Assembly (NCBI GenBank): GCA_039881145.1
Contig: JAYKKI010000004.1
Location: 44,487,001-44,551,000, forward strand
Reading direction: 5' to 3'
DNA: 64,000 nucleotides
From: Druceiella hillmani
Lineage: Eukaryota; Arthropoda; Insecta; Lepidoptera; Hepialidae
The position numbers were made by a program, and so were the translations under genes. The notes beneath the pieces were generated by a model. It was not told the DNA's origin, did not search any database, and worked only from the letters and a program-made list of their open reading frames with translations. Below are positions 37,635 to 50,891 of this stretch, in pieces; positions within the stretch are counted from its first letter, which is position 1, and each line of letters starts with the position of its first letter.

Positions 37635-40600
37635 CAATAATCGCAATATTAAAACGTACAAGGATGAACAAAATTTATAGAGGGAAAATTTAATATAAAC
37701 TTTCTGAACAGTGTGTCAGAATACATTGCTAAGAACAAAACTTACACAAATGATTACTGAGGTAACTAGTATCAGAAATAGTACTTTACTGGATATCGTA
37801 TGAGGCAATTTTTTGAAATATATAAAATTTCATGTTGTATAGTACTTAGAATGTTTTAGAGTTAAATAAATTTTCTGTAAATATCCTTTTATTAAAATTC
37901 ATATTTATTTCGAGAACGGATTAAGAAAAACTAACATACTAACGTTTTCCTTGTAGATCATAATATTATAGGAAATAATTAATTTATGACACGTAATGCT
38001 AATTATGCGCGTTGGGATCGTATTTTATCGATAATATGTCATTGTTCGTAATTATTTATATTTCACATTCAAATTCAAATTATAAGTTATATAATAGTTA
38101 TAAGCGTTACATTCAAGTTTAATTAATATTGGTATGACAGCTCGAATATTATATACGATTTAGTTAGTCTTGCGACTCTGCTATTCACTTACTCATCCCG
38201 TTCTGTAATTTGAATGAAATATTCATTGCAAGCAAAGTTTCATCATCGAGGGTAAAATATTGAAACAATTATTAGACATAAGTAGGGTCACGAGTCATGG
38301 AGGAAAATAACTTCATAGAGACTTTTGTTAAGAAACAGATGGTGATGGATGATTGGATTAATCCAGCCGACTCCTACGTTAACACATATGGCAATTGCTT
38401 TCTTATTTTCTTTGAAAAGAGAACCTATATGACCATATTTATGGTAATACAAATATTAGGAGAAAATTTTAAATAAAATGCTGATCTAAAAACAAAATTA
38501 TCTGTTAAAAATTTATGCGATTCTTGAACATTATATTATTTATAATAACGATCAAAACAAACAGCTCGACTAATAACACTTTTATTTAAATATTAGGTGG
38601 AAGTTAAAAACCTATTCTCTTTTTTTCTTTTCAAACTTATCCTTAATTACGTGCTAATATGTAAAAACTTATTTGCTGTGTTTTTCAGATATGCAAAAAA
38701 TATCGCTCCTGCCTTATTTTGAAAACTACACAACCCTAAATTAAATAAAAAATATATTTATATAAATTTTAGAAACGATATTTTAAACCAAAATCTAACG
38801 ATTTCCTAAATAGATACAAACATAGCATGTGAACGATATAGAAGGCAATGTTAAAGTATTTACGTTGTGAAAAATTATTGTTTGTAAGTGATAGAAATAA
38901 TATGTACTTAAATGTGTATAGTCTAGACTAGGCAATTTTTTTTTATATTTGCAACAGATTTTTCGAAACTATTATATGAAGTAAAATTTCATGTAATTTG
39001 GTCTAATATCATACAGAATCAAGATCTGCGACAAACGGATAGGCGAACGGATGGAAGTGACGAAATTACAAGGATTACATGTTTCACTATGGAACCCTGA
39101 AAACGAAGAAGACAGATATATAAAAAAATTACATGTAGTCCGTAAGAAATTAAATCATTAAATAACTTAATCCAAATAAACCTGTAAATATAAAAAATAT
39201 ACTTATTTGGTATATTCGATAGCAGTTATATTAGTAAGTTAGCATATATAAACGGTTGAAATATTATTTTAGAATTAATTTACGAAATATATGAGTTTAA
39301 AATTAATTGTTTCTCTTATAATAACCATTTTCTGAAAATTACTAACTGTAGAGAGCGAGCAAAGAAAAGTAATTTTCCATTCTTTGTTTTGTAAAGCGTA
39401 CATTGAATTTATTATTATAATACCCTAAGTGGAGTAAATTTATTTATTCCTTCAATTTTACTTTTTTTGTTTAATTATTCCCTGGTTTTGCTTGCCGGCA
39501 AAATATGAAAATGGTGGAATAATTTTAAGATACCGTGTTTGTCTAATTTTTATATTAGCATAAAGAACGACTGAATAGTTTGATTTATTCCTGCATAGAG
39601 AAATATACTTTGCTCAGGCCCTTATACTTTAACAGCATTCTTAAAAGGGTGATTTTTTAATTACGAAGGAAAAAATTACAATTTCTATTTCATGTGAAAT
39701 ATTATAAGTAAAATTTCGTAATACGGGCCAAATATGTGCAAAATTTTATGGCGATACACCGACAATATCATCGATCGAGCAATATAGGCACGACAATGAA
39801 GCAGATTATTTCACGAACACTCACTTCTGTGTTTATAATAATAGAATTAAGAGTATTGAGGTATCAATTAATTTCATTACATTCAGATCATAGGACAAGA
39901 CGTTTAGTAAATTGAACGTCTATATTATTATAATGACATTTTCTTGTATCTATTCCCCTATAACAGATTTCAAGGTCCTTGAACTGTAAGAACATAAGAG
40001 TCAAATGAAAATATGATTTTGATAGGATTTATTTTAAGAGGTTTCTTTATGGAATAAGACTGAGGAAGATAGGAACAAAAATTTTATTTTATTAGTAACA
40101 TAAAGGCAATTGCGTTTTTATCTCGTATTTGAAAATTATAATCAACGTGACAAAAATTATTTTTTGTAAAATCGCTAACACCTTATCAAAAATAAATACT
40201 GAAGACTGTTATATAGCAGATCTTTAAGAAAATTTCATGTAATTCGATCGGATGATTATAAAACTTTCGTCAATGTTCACATTTCATAAGTTTACAGGGC
40301 ATTTACCGGTTGCTATAACTGCAATATGAAAATATAATATACATAACATTTATGGAGTATTCACACTTACATACTTATTTACAAAATATGCAGTAAATAT
40401 TTTGACTTTAAATGTAAATACATTTTGGCTAATTATAATCGCATTTTACCTAATCATTGTCTCTTCTGAATTGATGATCTATAAGCTTCAATGCAGAGAT
40501 TGAATACAAAGCTCTTTGATTTTTATTTTATCAAAAAGCAAATTTCTTCTATATTTTTAAAAAAACTAATAAAGTTCGATTGTATTATCGAGTGATAAAG

Positions 40601-41900
40601 TGATAAGGAACTTTCCTGTTGAAAATAATTTTAAACTAGCGAAGTATAAATATTATGAAACTAGGAATATAAAATTATATTTGTCCAAATATAAACGACA
40701 TGTTATTATAATATTGTATTTAATTAAAATTTTTCAAAATTTTAAAATTTTTGAATAAGGCCGAGTATCCAATTTTAGAGAGCAGAATTGAGATTTGTTA
40801 GTATTCACGTAGTTACTTTTAATATTGTAGAACCTGTTACATGGTTTGTCTCTGGAAATTATTTGTAGATTACAAGCACAGATAGCTGCCAATCGGGTAA
40901 AATTTTGTAAATATTATTTTTGATTCATAATTAATTTCATTTTATTTCAATTTTAATGAATTAAACATTAAGATAGAATAGCACTTCAAACTTAATAAAT
41001 TAAACTTGTCATAAGGGAAAAAAATAAAATTGTGAAAAATTTTAAATTATACTTTATACATGTTTTAGGTAATTACTAGCAATTATTTCACATATACGTT
41101 ATTGGTATTTATACTATTTTCTTTTTCTAAATCACACTTTACGCTAGATATGTTAGTCGTACAATTTATACAAGTCGTGTGTTTAGTTTAATTTATATGC
41201 GGACAACAAAACCGAGCATGATTTTCAAACAAATTTCGTACAATGGGTAAGTTTTTATTCCTGGTGCTAGAGTTTTTTGTTGAGCCATATTTCAATAAAT
41301 ATTAATGACTGATCATACGTTTAATAAGTGATAAAAAGTGCATTATTTTGGATAAAATAGCCATATAGTAGTTATATAATTTTAATTAACAGCGTAACAT
41401 AATTAAAGTCCTGTCTTGCCAAATAGATAAATGTTCTTATTGAAAATAAAAGTGTTTGTAAAAAATGTCCGTTTCTTATATTCGCAATGATCTAGCTAAA
41501 AATGGAAAGAAAAATATTTTTAGCAACCCTCTAAAACTTTTAGCAACCCTGTAAAAACTTCATTTTATTCGCAATTAACTATAAAATTTTCTTCATAAAC
41601 ATCCGAAAAACAGGTGAAAATACCACTTTTAATTTGAATGTAGAAATTATTCAAAACATGAAATAAACTTGTGTGAATATTTTTAATACTTCCACTGTAG
41701 ATGGGAGGATGTATCTGGATTAAAAAACGAAAATTTTTACTTTATTTCAGCTTTATTGAAAGATTTCAATAAAGGAAAACTTGTCCAACGGATCAACTTT
41801 GCTGGTAATTCAAACGACTCGACCAATTGTCTGTCGAAGATTCACATTCACACCTTAACCCAATTTGACTATGTTCTTTAAACTTGTCAGTGCAAAGAAC
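35525..41900. other. AT-rich intergenic DNA
   Basis: Contains a short duplication CGACCGCCATAC (about 36635 and 36663) and a (TA)n tract at 37586-37632. A stretch near 38930-39110 ends in a CTATGGAACCCTGAAAA phrase that resembles tails of old insect interspersed repeats. No gene is supported. A 59-codon plus-strand frame at 38297-38476 is treated as chance. Confidence 0.45.
37586..37632. repeat. (TA)n microsatellite
   Basis: TA run preceded by short CA-rich sequence. Confidence 0.95.
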
Positions 41901-41904
41901 ATGG

Positions 41905-43360
41905 TCAAAAAACCTCTGCAGCTTTTCTCAACACTTCTTCAAAGAACTGAATTCCTTTCTTATACTTAGTAGGCTGCAAATCTTGAAACTTGCTTATTAA
42001 TGAGCGCAGGATGCCCGTACGATCACTATTTATTTTCTTACATGTGATAAGATTCCTTTTAAGTTTTTCCGTTACGGGTGAAATGCACTCAGGATTTGCT
42101 CTTACCACACCTTCCTGATTAATGACCTTCTGTGTATGCGTTATGTACTCGCAAAAGTCGCGGTCCAGATAAGAATCATCTTCTTGGCCACTGCTATGAA
42201 TGAAACTGTGCCAGTATGTTATTCCAGAAATACGAGCGTTTTCTCTTGAGTAACCGTAGTAATAATGTATTTATGCATATGAAATTTTACCAATTGGTAT
42301 GAGGAGAACCAATAACGTAATAACATTTCCGAATTTTTTTGGGAACAACGAGAAAACAATTTTTGAAGCACCAGTCTGTGTCTTGAGTTTTATTTTATTT
42401 TCGAGTACAATCATTGCATAATAACCCGCAGGTCCAATAACAGGCGACACCTTTTTCAAGCCTTTATTCGCCTTTGAAGGCAAGTCTTCAGAGAGAAACA
42501 GTCACTGCGCAGACTGTTAATTAATTTCATTTCCGTAATAGTATATTTAGCCTCGAACACAGTGATAATATCGAATAGAGTATTTAAGTGATCTCCGTCG
42601 AGTTTTTCTAACATTTCGCGATACCAATTAGCGCGACAAACGCTGTTCTTAAGCTTTGAGAAAATCATGTGGCACCCAAAGTTTTCTAATTGAAAAGTTA
42701 ACGGTTCTTCGAAAGTTGTGGTCATTGGGAGTTGCAGAGGAAGTACATCATCTTCATAAGAAACCGGCTTGGCACAGATGATACGTCCGGGTATTTTATA
42801 TTTTTTGACTTAGCTTTATTCCAGTAATTTTTGTTAAACAGAATGAATAATCATTTTTACCTGATTCTGCTGCACTCGCCACATGGATAGGATAGCAAAG
42901 GGAATTAATGGGTGAGTACTCTGAAGCCATCCTGCAAAATAATATGAATACAAAAATTCGAACTCCAAGAGTTATTTAAATTCTCTTCACTACTGAATCT
43001 AAAGTATTAACGATATGCTTCTACAGTCATGACAAAAATTTCTTCAAATTTGAGCGTAGTGTAAAGTTTTCATACACAAAACAAAATAAATCTGGAAAAT
43101 GTACACATCCTAGACATTATTTTAAAGGATTGGATGCAAAAACATAGTAACAAAGTGAGACGTGCATGAGTTAACAACCAAAACGCAAAATGATATAAAA
43201 ATAATAAAAAATTGGCTGTACTTTACTTAAGCAAAACAATGAAACAACAAAGCTGTCATAGCCATTAATCAAAATGTGGGTAGTTTGATACAATCTACCC
43301 AAGGCAAGAATAAATAACGATTCGGCAGGACGTACGACATCTAAATCTTCACGTAGACAT
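41905..43360 (-). pseudogene. Unrecognised spliced gene, apparently decayed
   Basis: Three minus-strand blocks look like exons. Block A, 43360-43227, follows TTTCTTTAG and encodes CLREDLDVVRPAESLFILAL then RLYQTTHILINGYDSF. Block B, 42931-42861, lies between TTTTGCAG and CAG|GTAAAA and encodes MASEYSPINSLCYPIHVASA. Block C, 42808-41905, follows a 52-bp intron (GT...AG, 42860-42809) that keeps the frame, with KIPGRIICAKPVSYEDDVLP, NSVCRANWYREMLEKLDG, PAGYYAMIVLENKIK, ITYWHSFIHSSGQEDDSYLD and YKKGIQFFEEVLRKAAEVF before TGA. Damage: the A-to-B junction is one base out of phase, the frame shifts near 42485, and TAA interrupts at 42265-42267. Composition is clearly coding-like against AT-rich flanks. 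I do not recognise the family; a host gene, a retained pseudogene or an endogenised viral gene are all open. The breaks could also be indel errors in the assembly. Confidence 0.6.
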
Positions 43361-43364
43361 CTAA

Positions 43365-44145
43365 AGAAATTCATTATTAAAGTGAAAAACTGAAAATTTT
43401 TGGTATTACTTTTTCAAATATCATATTTTCCCAATCAGACCAGATAGATTTTTCTAAATATTTCTATAAGGATATACTTATTAACAAAAATCCAAATATA
43501 TAAATTTTATTCCAGAGCAAAAACTGTGGTTGACTAATATGACTTAACTTTAGTTTTATTGTTTCTTTAGTTTTATTTGGTGGGATCCCACCTGAAGATA
43601 TTGTAATACAACGAAACCTAGGTCGTGGTAAAGAAATTAAAGAAAGTAGAAATAATACTACATCACGTAGTTTCATTTAATTGTGAATAATGAATTTCTA
43701 CAAAATTAACGCCAAATATATTCAATAGTTTTATTTTATAAAGTTTTCGCTTAAATTATGTGTTAATTCATTCCAACGTAACTTCAATACGACTAATTAC
43801 ATTGTGACAGACTCAAGGTTTTGTCATTCAAATAAATCGCTAGAATTTTGCGAATCAGTCGCCAGAATTATTGAAATGGTTTAATAAGACAATGTTATAT
43901 CTAGAATTACCAGCGTTTACTGATACGTGAAATTATTTTACAGTTTCCCTTAAAGGATCCCAAATTATTTATTTTATGTAGCATTTGTAGTTTGAATCAC
44001 TGACTCATACCCCAAAAGAAATGGAAAAGTTAGTTCTATAGTAATTTTTTATGGGAATCATACAAAAAATTATCTATAAAAATGATCTGATATTTTTTTA
44101 TTTAAATCATGGTCAGAAAAAAATATTAATTTTCCAATAAAGAAA
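43365..44145. other. Intergenic DNA with a 14-bp perfect palindrome
   Basis: A minus-strand open frame at 43464-43676 lies just upstream of the exon-like block and could be a further exon, but no motif or splice phase supports it. GGTGGGATCCCACC at 43579-43592 is a perfect 14-bp palindrome. Confidence 0.4.
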
Positions 44146-44147
44146 TG

Positions 44148-44755
44148 TTTTAAACGTTTTACAATTATAAACATAACCTACATGTAAAAAAAATAAAAAT
44201 GCACTAAATTATTAGCATAAACAATATTTATTTATTTATTTGGTGCAATACTCATAGCTGAATATTTAAATAACAAGTACACGGAAATTTAATTTATTAT
44301 AATCATTTTATTTTGTTTTAGGAACTTTTATAAGAGCTTGCTTTACAAATTTAACAACTCAATACACGTATAGGAGAAGTAAATTGAATTGCTTTAAACG
44401 TTTTATAACTATAAATATAACCTACGTATATAAAAATAAAAAAGCATTAAATTAATTGCATAAACAAAATTATTTTTTTTGGTGTAATACTCATTGCTGA
44501 ATATTTAAATCACAATAAGGGTAATTTGTGAATCGCTACATTGTATCTTATTACTTTCATGATGTTTCATAATACACGAAATGCACGCGCATAGCTTTAA
44601 ATTCTTTAGTCAATATCGAAAGAGTGTATTTTGGGATAGGAATGAGGTACATGAAAATTTAATTTATTAAAATCGTCTTATTTTGTTTTTGAAACCTTTA
44701 AAACAGCTTGCTTCACAAATTTAACAACTCAATACACGGCTAGGTGAATTTAAAT
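44148..44755 (+). repeat. Diverged tandem duplication
   Basis: Copy 1 (about 44148-44385) and copy 2 (about 44391-44755) share the order TTTAAACGTTTTA, AACCTAC, GCATAAACAA, AATACTCAT.GCTGAATATTT, AATTTAATTTATTA and TTAACAACTCAATACACG. Copy 2 has about 125 bp extra in the middle (about 44520-44647). No coding signal. Confidence 0.8.
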
Positions 44756-47700
44756 CAGTTCACGAATACAAAGAGAAATTATCTTAATCGTACACGTGAT
44801 TGATATAACTGTTAATAATCATATTTCATATTATTTAAACATAATATTAGTCATTAAAAACTTCAATGAACTAAATATCTAAATCAATTTACGTATATTA
44901 ATAATAACGGCCTCGTGCGATGTAATTCAACACATTGTACATTATTGTGATCTGCTTTAAGATTGGGATGTTGGATTTACCTCAAATTAAATAAAAAAAT
45001 GATATTTGTGTCTTAATACTTTTTCATACCTGCTATGATTACGTCTGTCAATATCTACTGATATTAGTTGGAGATGAAACTGCAATACCTTTACTGTCTA
45101 AATCTGCGAATGTTGACGGGAATGACAGTTTTAGAAATCCTTGTTACCCTATAAAATCGATTTCGAATGACATACAATTTTAAATGAATTTCAAAGTAAC
45201 TGATAAGTTGAAATATAATGTTCAAATTACAAAAATGACACGTAAATTTCGATATCTAGATTTCTTGATTGACTATTTACTAGACAATTAAGGTACCATA
45301 CATATTTTGTTCGATCAGAAAATTTTTGAAGGTTCCTAATTAAAATAACTAATTATATTTGTTCGAATGGGGCGATAACGTAAGTCATAAGATTTAAACC
45401 GTTCCAAGGTGTTTTTCTTTCTTCAGGAAAGAAACATTACTGAACAATTCCATTCTGTTAGTTGTAATTAGAGTACTCAAATGAATGATTTTGTTTAATC
45501 TAGTTATTAGACATTACCTATATCTTCTAAAATTTAGTACTTATGATGATAATTTTATTTCAACCAAATAAACTTTTTTCTACAAATCCTAGAAACACAC
45601 AAACAAAACTTTTCTCTTTTCAAAATGAATATGGGGTGCAATACCCATATTTTTGCATAATTCGCTCATGTTTCTAATATTTAAAGTGGAATTCGGAAAT
45701 TAATTAACACATCTAACGACAGAAAGTTGGACGTTCATTACTGTCAGATTCTGTGGTGGACGGTTTGCCAATTTTAGTCTACGTTATCTGATATATGAGA
45801 ATATATTACTAATGAACATGTAAAAACATTTTAAAGATGAAACATATAGTTGGTTAATGTGCTCTAAGACTGACAAAAGTGAAAAAATAACTTATCAGAC
45901 AAATAATGTTTTAAAAAAATGAGATTCGTTTTCCCAAGAAAATTTAAAATAAAAACGTTAAAATATTGTTTTAAAGACAATTTTCAAAAAGTTTTGTTTT
46001 TATGGCTTATAAAATTGTTAATATTAACGCTGTGTAAAAGAAATGTTGATGAAAGGTGTAGATAGTTTGCTCAAACTTTTAGTTCTCTTACAAGCAAAAC
46101 TTGCGTTACTATAGCCAAAACCAGGCAGTGCCATTTTTCCAAAACAATAATCAAATTGAGAGAGTGAGCATCCTGAAAACTATATTGCAAAAATAAATGC
46201 ATTTCGATTACATAAAATGTATGGCTGGCTTCTTTTTGACCATTTATCTGGATTAATTGGAATTAATTGTAAGTTATTTTTATTTGGACATATTTTGGAC
46301 TAAACAGAATTAATTTCGAACAAATCTGCTGCCTAAACAGCTTAATAATAATAACCTGAACTTGTTCATTGTCCTGAAAGCATCTGCCACTTCCGTTTGT
46401 ACCTGATAGTTCACTCTGACTATTTTATTGATAAGGAACGTTACCCCTGAGTTTTGTTTAATTTTTTAAGGATAATAATGTGATGGTGATAATGGTGTGC
46501 ATTCTAAAATACTATGCAGTTGGCAAATAAAATATATGAATGATAGGTGAGTTAAAAGGTATTTCAACCAATTTTATCAACTAAATTATCCGCGTCAAAG
46601 CAATATCCATTATTAGGGTGGTCAAATACAAAACTTGACCGAAAGCTTCATTTCAGGTATCTAATGTTTGATGTCAGTAAACATATGGAAATTTAAGCTC
46701 ATTTGTTAATTTTTAATACAACCACTGAAATACATTTAATTTGAAAAAAAAATTGATGCCCGTGTCAAAAAACATAAAAAAGAGCTTTGTTTCTCAATAT
46801 AAATTTGTTAGTGCAACATCCTAAAAATAATTTTTAACTAAGGCACTCACTAAGCACTACTTACAAAATATATATTTAGTTCCTTTGCATTCGGTTTAGA
46901 AATTCCGCGAAAGAGGGATTGGGGTACATTGTAACTTTGAAACTAAACTTAACGAAATTTGTGTTCAGAATGAAAATTAGAATGGGGTAATAAATTACAT
47001 TTCAAGAGCGATTTATAATATGTTCAAAATTATGTTCAGGAAAAGTTATTGAGAATATCGCGCTTTCATTTGATCTTTAAAGAGCGAGTTACAGGAAAGA
47101 CACATAAATTTAAAAAAAAATCAGATACTTCCTTTGCTTCACATAAAATTTCCAATTAAATATTTTGTCTGTTTAAATAAATTTCTATGCGGGTTAATAA
47201 GCTGTATAACTACGCTAAATTGCAAGGTTTTTTCGAGATAACCGGCTGCTAGTACTAGTAGTTAACATGGTATATCAGTTATCAAAAAGGGTTCCGTCAT
47301 TTTTCATTTTTTAGTTCGAGACCCCAAAAATAAGTAAATGCAATTTACGTCTCTTGAACACGGCAAGTCTAATAAAATAATTACATTCCAATTTTAAAAA
47401 AAAATAATACCATAATTTCTAAATAATATATTTCCCTACTTGGCGACTTGGAAATGACAGCGGAATTAATAATACTCCTTGTCACGTACATACCGACCAA
47501 TTTATTTTTTACTAGCTCACCTTTACTTTCAAGCAACAACATATCGCGACTTAATCGTTTCAGGAAAACTACTCAGATAAATTTAATATGAAAGAAAATA
47601 AAAATTTCAACACATTTTGACATGGAAAGGGAATTAGTTTTACGTTGGTTGATTGTGGAATTAATCTTGGTAGAAATGTTCGTATCCTCTCGTACAATAC

Positions 47701-49373
47701 TGGCAACCATTTTTCATTTTAGACTGAAAAATTTCGCCTGAGGAGAATAATATATTCACGAAGATATTGATATATGCTTTGACATGAGTAAGGGACAACT
47801 ACAGAAACATTACGAAAACAGAAAGCTACTTGAGTTGAAGAAAACATAATGATTTATTCAGATTATATTAGATATAAAGACTCAATTACTAAGATTCGTT
47901 TTGTTGAGAGTGGACCAGGTTGGTTAAGAATATAAAATATTGTGATTCGATTTATTAAGAGTCGACTAGATTTATTAAGATTATTTTAGATTAAGATGGG
48001 TTAATGAAAGAAATGTTGCTCGAATGAATTAACTGTATGTATTCTAATTTCTTATAACATTTTGATGGTGTAAAATATTAACTTTCTAATTATGACATTT
48101 CGCGTCAAGAATGTCCTTAGCGCAACAGTGTAGTATCTATTTGGTTGTATAAGTACATGGACATCCGAAAACAATTGTATTCCCGCAATTTTTTCATGTT
48201 TTTATTATTATTTTATTAACATTTTTATATAGCCATATGGTAACATATACAATTTAGTAACGGGAAATAGACGACTGTTATGAATACAATTTTTGTAGAC
48301 ACGTCATCTTAAGTTTTTTAAATTATCAAAAATGTATTATGGGTGAGCATACCTTCCCATGAAATAAATCTTAATTGTTGCTTAAATACCATTAATACAA
48401 AAAATATTGCTTTCTTCGAAACTTGCATTTAAATATGAGTAGACTTGCCAAATGCGCAATTTTTACGAGGAAAAGTTTGAGAAAATATAGAAAAAAAATT
48501 TAGATTATATTTCAGAAAAATGGTGAAAAGTGTGAACAGAGCACTTCAAAGAGGATATTGGATCAGCTTAGTACATGAATATTTACCTACTCCTAAAAAA
48601 TCTTTTAAGTACTAGTACTACGCTAATATCCGTTCAGAAAATCCATTGGTAAAAATCCATACATCATTATCAAGCCTTGATGTGAATTGTGCTTTGAACG
48701 CTTTTAAAAAAAAACGTATGTTACGAAATAAATTTTTTCATCTGTCTTTTGAGAATCTATTATCAACAGCCAAAGTAATCCTAAATGTAAATGTGATCAG
48801 GATAATAGTATTAAACCCATTTAATCAAAAACACAATACTTGAAATCGATTCGTACATGCCGAAAATACACATTAACATATTATAACAGTAAACCTATTT
48901 AGTGCGACTAAAACTCGCACTATGAGGGATCTATGTACATTTACATATGTGTAAAATTTTAATATGTGAATTAATATTTTAAGGCATAAAATGTTTTTAT
49001 TAAAGTATTTCTAAATGTCAATGTTATACTTTACAAGTAAAGTATGAGCAAAATATTTTTTTTTAAACATTACGTCAAGTGTGACGCATTACACCTTTTA
49101 ATAGCAAATTGTTTCATTTGCAACCATGATATTGAAAATATCATGAAAAACAGCATTTTATTATTAACTTTTATTGAAAATATTTTATTATGTTGCATCG
49201 ACAATTTCAAAAAACATGTTTTAGGCCAGTTCTGACAGGTACTTCATCCGCTTTTAAATAATTCTCTTATATTTTTTAAAAACTTTTTACAAAAAAATGA
49301 CTAAGTTAAAAAAACTTTGGTTACTTTTGCTAAAATTTAACAGCAGAATAAATTTGCTTATACTACATTATTA
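44756..49373. other. AT-rich intergenic DNA
   Basis: No supported gene, RNA or large repeat. Short open frames near 48646 and 49044 are low-complexity. Confidence 0.5.
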
Positions 49374-50575
49374 TACTGGGTCTGAGACAAACTTCTGAGA
49401 TACTTTTTTCATGATTATTTTGAAAGTTGCTCAACTGTTTGTGTGAAATTTTATTTTGAAATTTTCCATCGCTCGGCTATGTGAACAGCATAAGCTCGAA
49501 AGTTCAATCAATATTTTATAATACCTGCGAGTGTTTCTCCTTTATGATAACCGTTTGAACACTTCTGCATGGACAGCTACAACGAAAATTAACCGAATTA
49601 TGGGAGGACTTTCTCAATAGTTCGATCACTTTTAAAAGGGAAAACTGGAATTTGAAGATACTCCACGCTCTATACAATCGCGATCATTGAACATCGGTAT
49701 TGTTCGGGCTCTTGTTGAAGAAGATCCGCAGTAAGTAGCACAATGTTTAGTTGCGTAACTTTAGTGTTTAAAAAGCACGATCTTATCTTACTTTCACGAA
49801 ATGGGTAAGACTAGGTCGTGCATCCTGCACAAGTCGAATGAGATACATAAGCAATTGCGTGTTGATATCTGTATGACACATTTGACATCGCATATCAATG
49901 AAGAATGACTTAAACGTCTAGTGACTGACAAGGAAAATGGAATGTACTGTACCAACAATTTTAGTAAACGTCAGTAGCTCGGGATCAACAAAACTGGAGT
50001 AACTACACCGAAACTAAACCACTTCGAAATGAAGTTCATGATTGAAGTTCAAGCCTTTTGGTGGAACTATAATAAGGCATTGCACGTTTATACATTTCAC
50101 CGCCCGTATACAATGATTAGATCCAACTATTTTACGCAGCCAGGTATCGTTGCTACGGAAATTCACGATAAACAAACCAAAATCTAATCTTCGTCGTCAC
50201 TACACTCGACCTGTGTATCGTTGAACATATGCGACAAAGTCATAAAGTTAGGCTGGAATGTAGTGGCTCACCATACTCGCCAGACCATTCGCCTACAGAT
50301 ATCACATAAATTTGTTTAGATTATTATCTAATGATTTCAAGGACAAAAGTTTCAAGATATTTACGAGATCTAAAAAATGGGATTGAAACGATGTGCGATG
50401 AAAAACCAAGTGATTTCTACAAACAAGATAACTTTCTATTCTTTGAACGTTTGAGAAGAGTTGTAGATTTCACAGATGATTACGTGTTAAAATTAAGTTG
50501 ATAATATATCACAATATAAAAAGGGAATAAAAGTGGTTTTAGTGGTCAGAACCTTCTGTCCGAACCAAAGAACTA
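49374..50575 (+). mobile_element. mariner-family element, decayed, with terminal repeats
   Basis: Plus-strand frames follow a mariner transposase: LEFEDTPRS and IGIVRALVEEDP (about 49640-49730), LVTDKENGMYC in the place of the family's TGDEKW block with the first catalytic Asp (about 49920), AFWWNYNKALHVY (about 50060), then SPYSPDHSPTDI (about 50265-50300, the family's YSPDL block) and CDEKPSDFYKQ with RLRRVVDFTDDYV near the end (about 50390-50490). Stops and frameshifts inactivate it. The ends look like imperfect terminal inverted repeats: CTGGGTCTGAGACAAACTTC after a TA at 49374-49375, and the complement of a related sequence (GTTCGGACAGAAGGTTCTGA) before the TA at 50574-50575. Length of about 1.2 kb fits the family. 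Confidence 0.83.
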
Positions 50576-50689
50576 ATAATTAACTTTCAACACACACTTT
50601 CAAATATGGTCTAAGAAATATCACTCCAAATCACACAAAGATTTTCCCTAAGTAATTCCTTTCAAATTTCCCCACCTATAACTTTGTGG

Positions 50690-50891
50690 TTACCGTGGTG
50701 TATTGTGTTGACAACAAGGCACACGACCTTTGAAGATACGGCGCATCGCGGGTTCGATTCCCAGCCGTTCGTCGAACGGGGCTGGACTGGTGTTACGGTT
50801 GGCTGTAAGAGATTTTTCTCGTAGCAATAAGTCTGCTATATGTATCAATTAGATACGTTAAAGTAGATAAATAAAATAAATAAATAAATAA
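50690..50891 (+). mobile_element. tRNA-derived SINE
   Basis: A GC-richer head carries a pol III promoter: an A-box-like GTGGTTACCGTGGTG at about 50695 and a canonical B box GGTTCGATTCC at 50751-50761. A non-tRNA body follows (CGGGGCTGGACTGGTG...) and the 3' end is an (AAAT)n-type tail (about 50865-50891). It starts about 115 bp after the mariner's right end. No convincing target duplication was found by eye. It would be copied in trans by a LINE; the RTE remnant at 7.2 kb shows that a LINE machinery has existed in this genome, though a link is unproven. Confidence 0.8.

Noticed and set aside
37256..37671. Minus-strand frames of 110 and 76 codons
   Set aside because: They run through a (TA)n tract and flanking AT-rich DNA; low complexity, no motif.
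38297..38476. 59-codon plus-strand frame beginning MEENNFIETF
   Set aside because: Fair composition but no motif, splice or promoter support; compatible with chance in a long AT-rich stretch.
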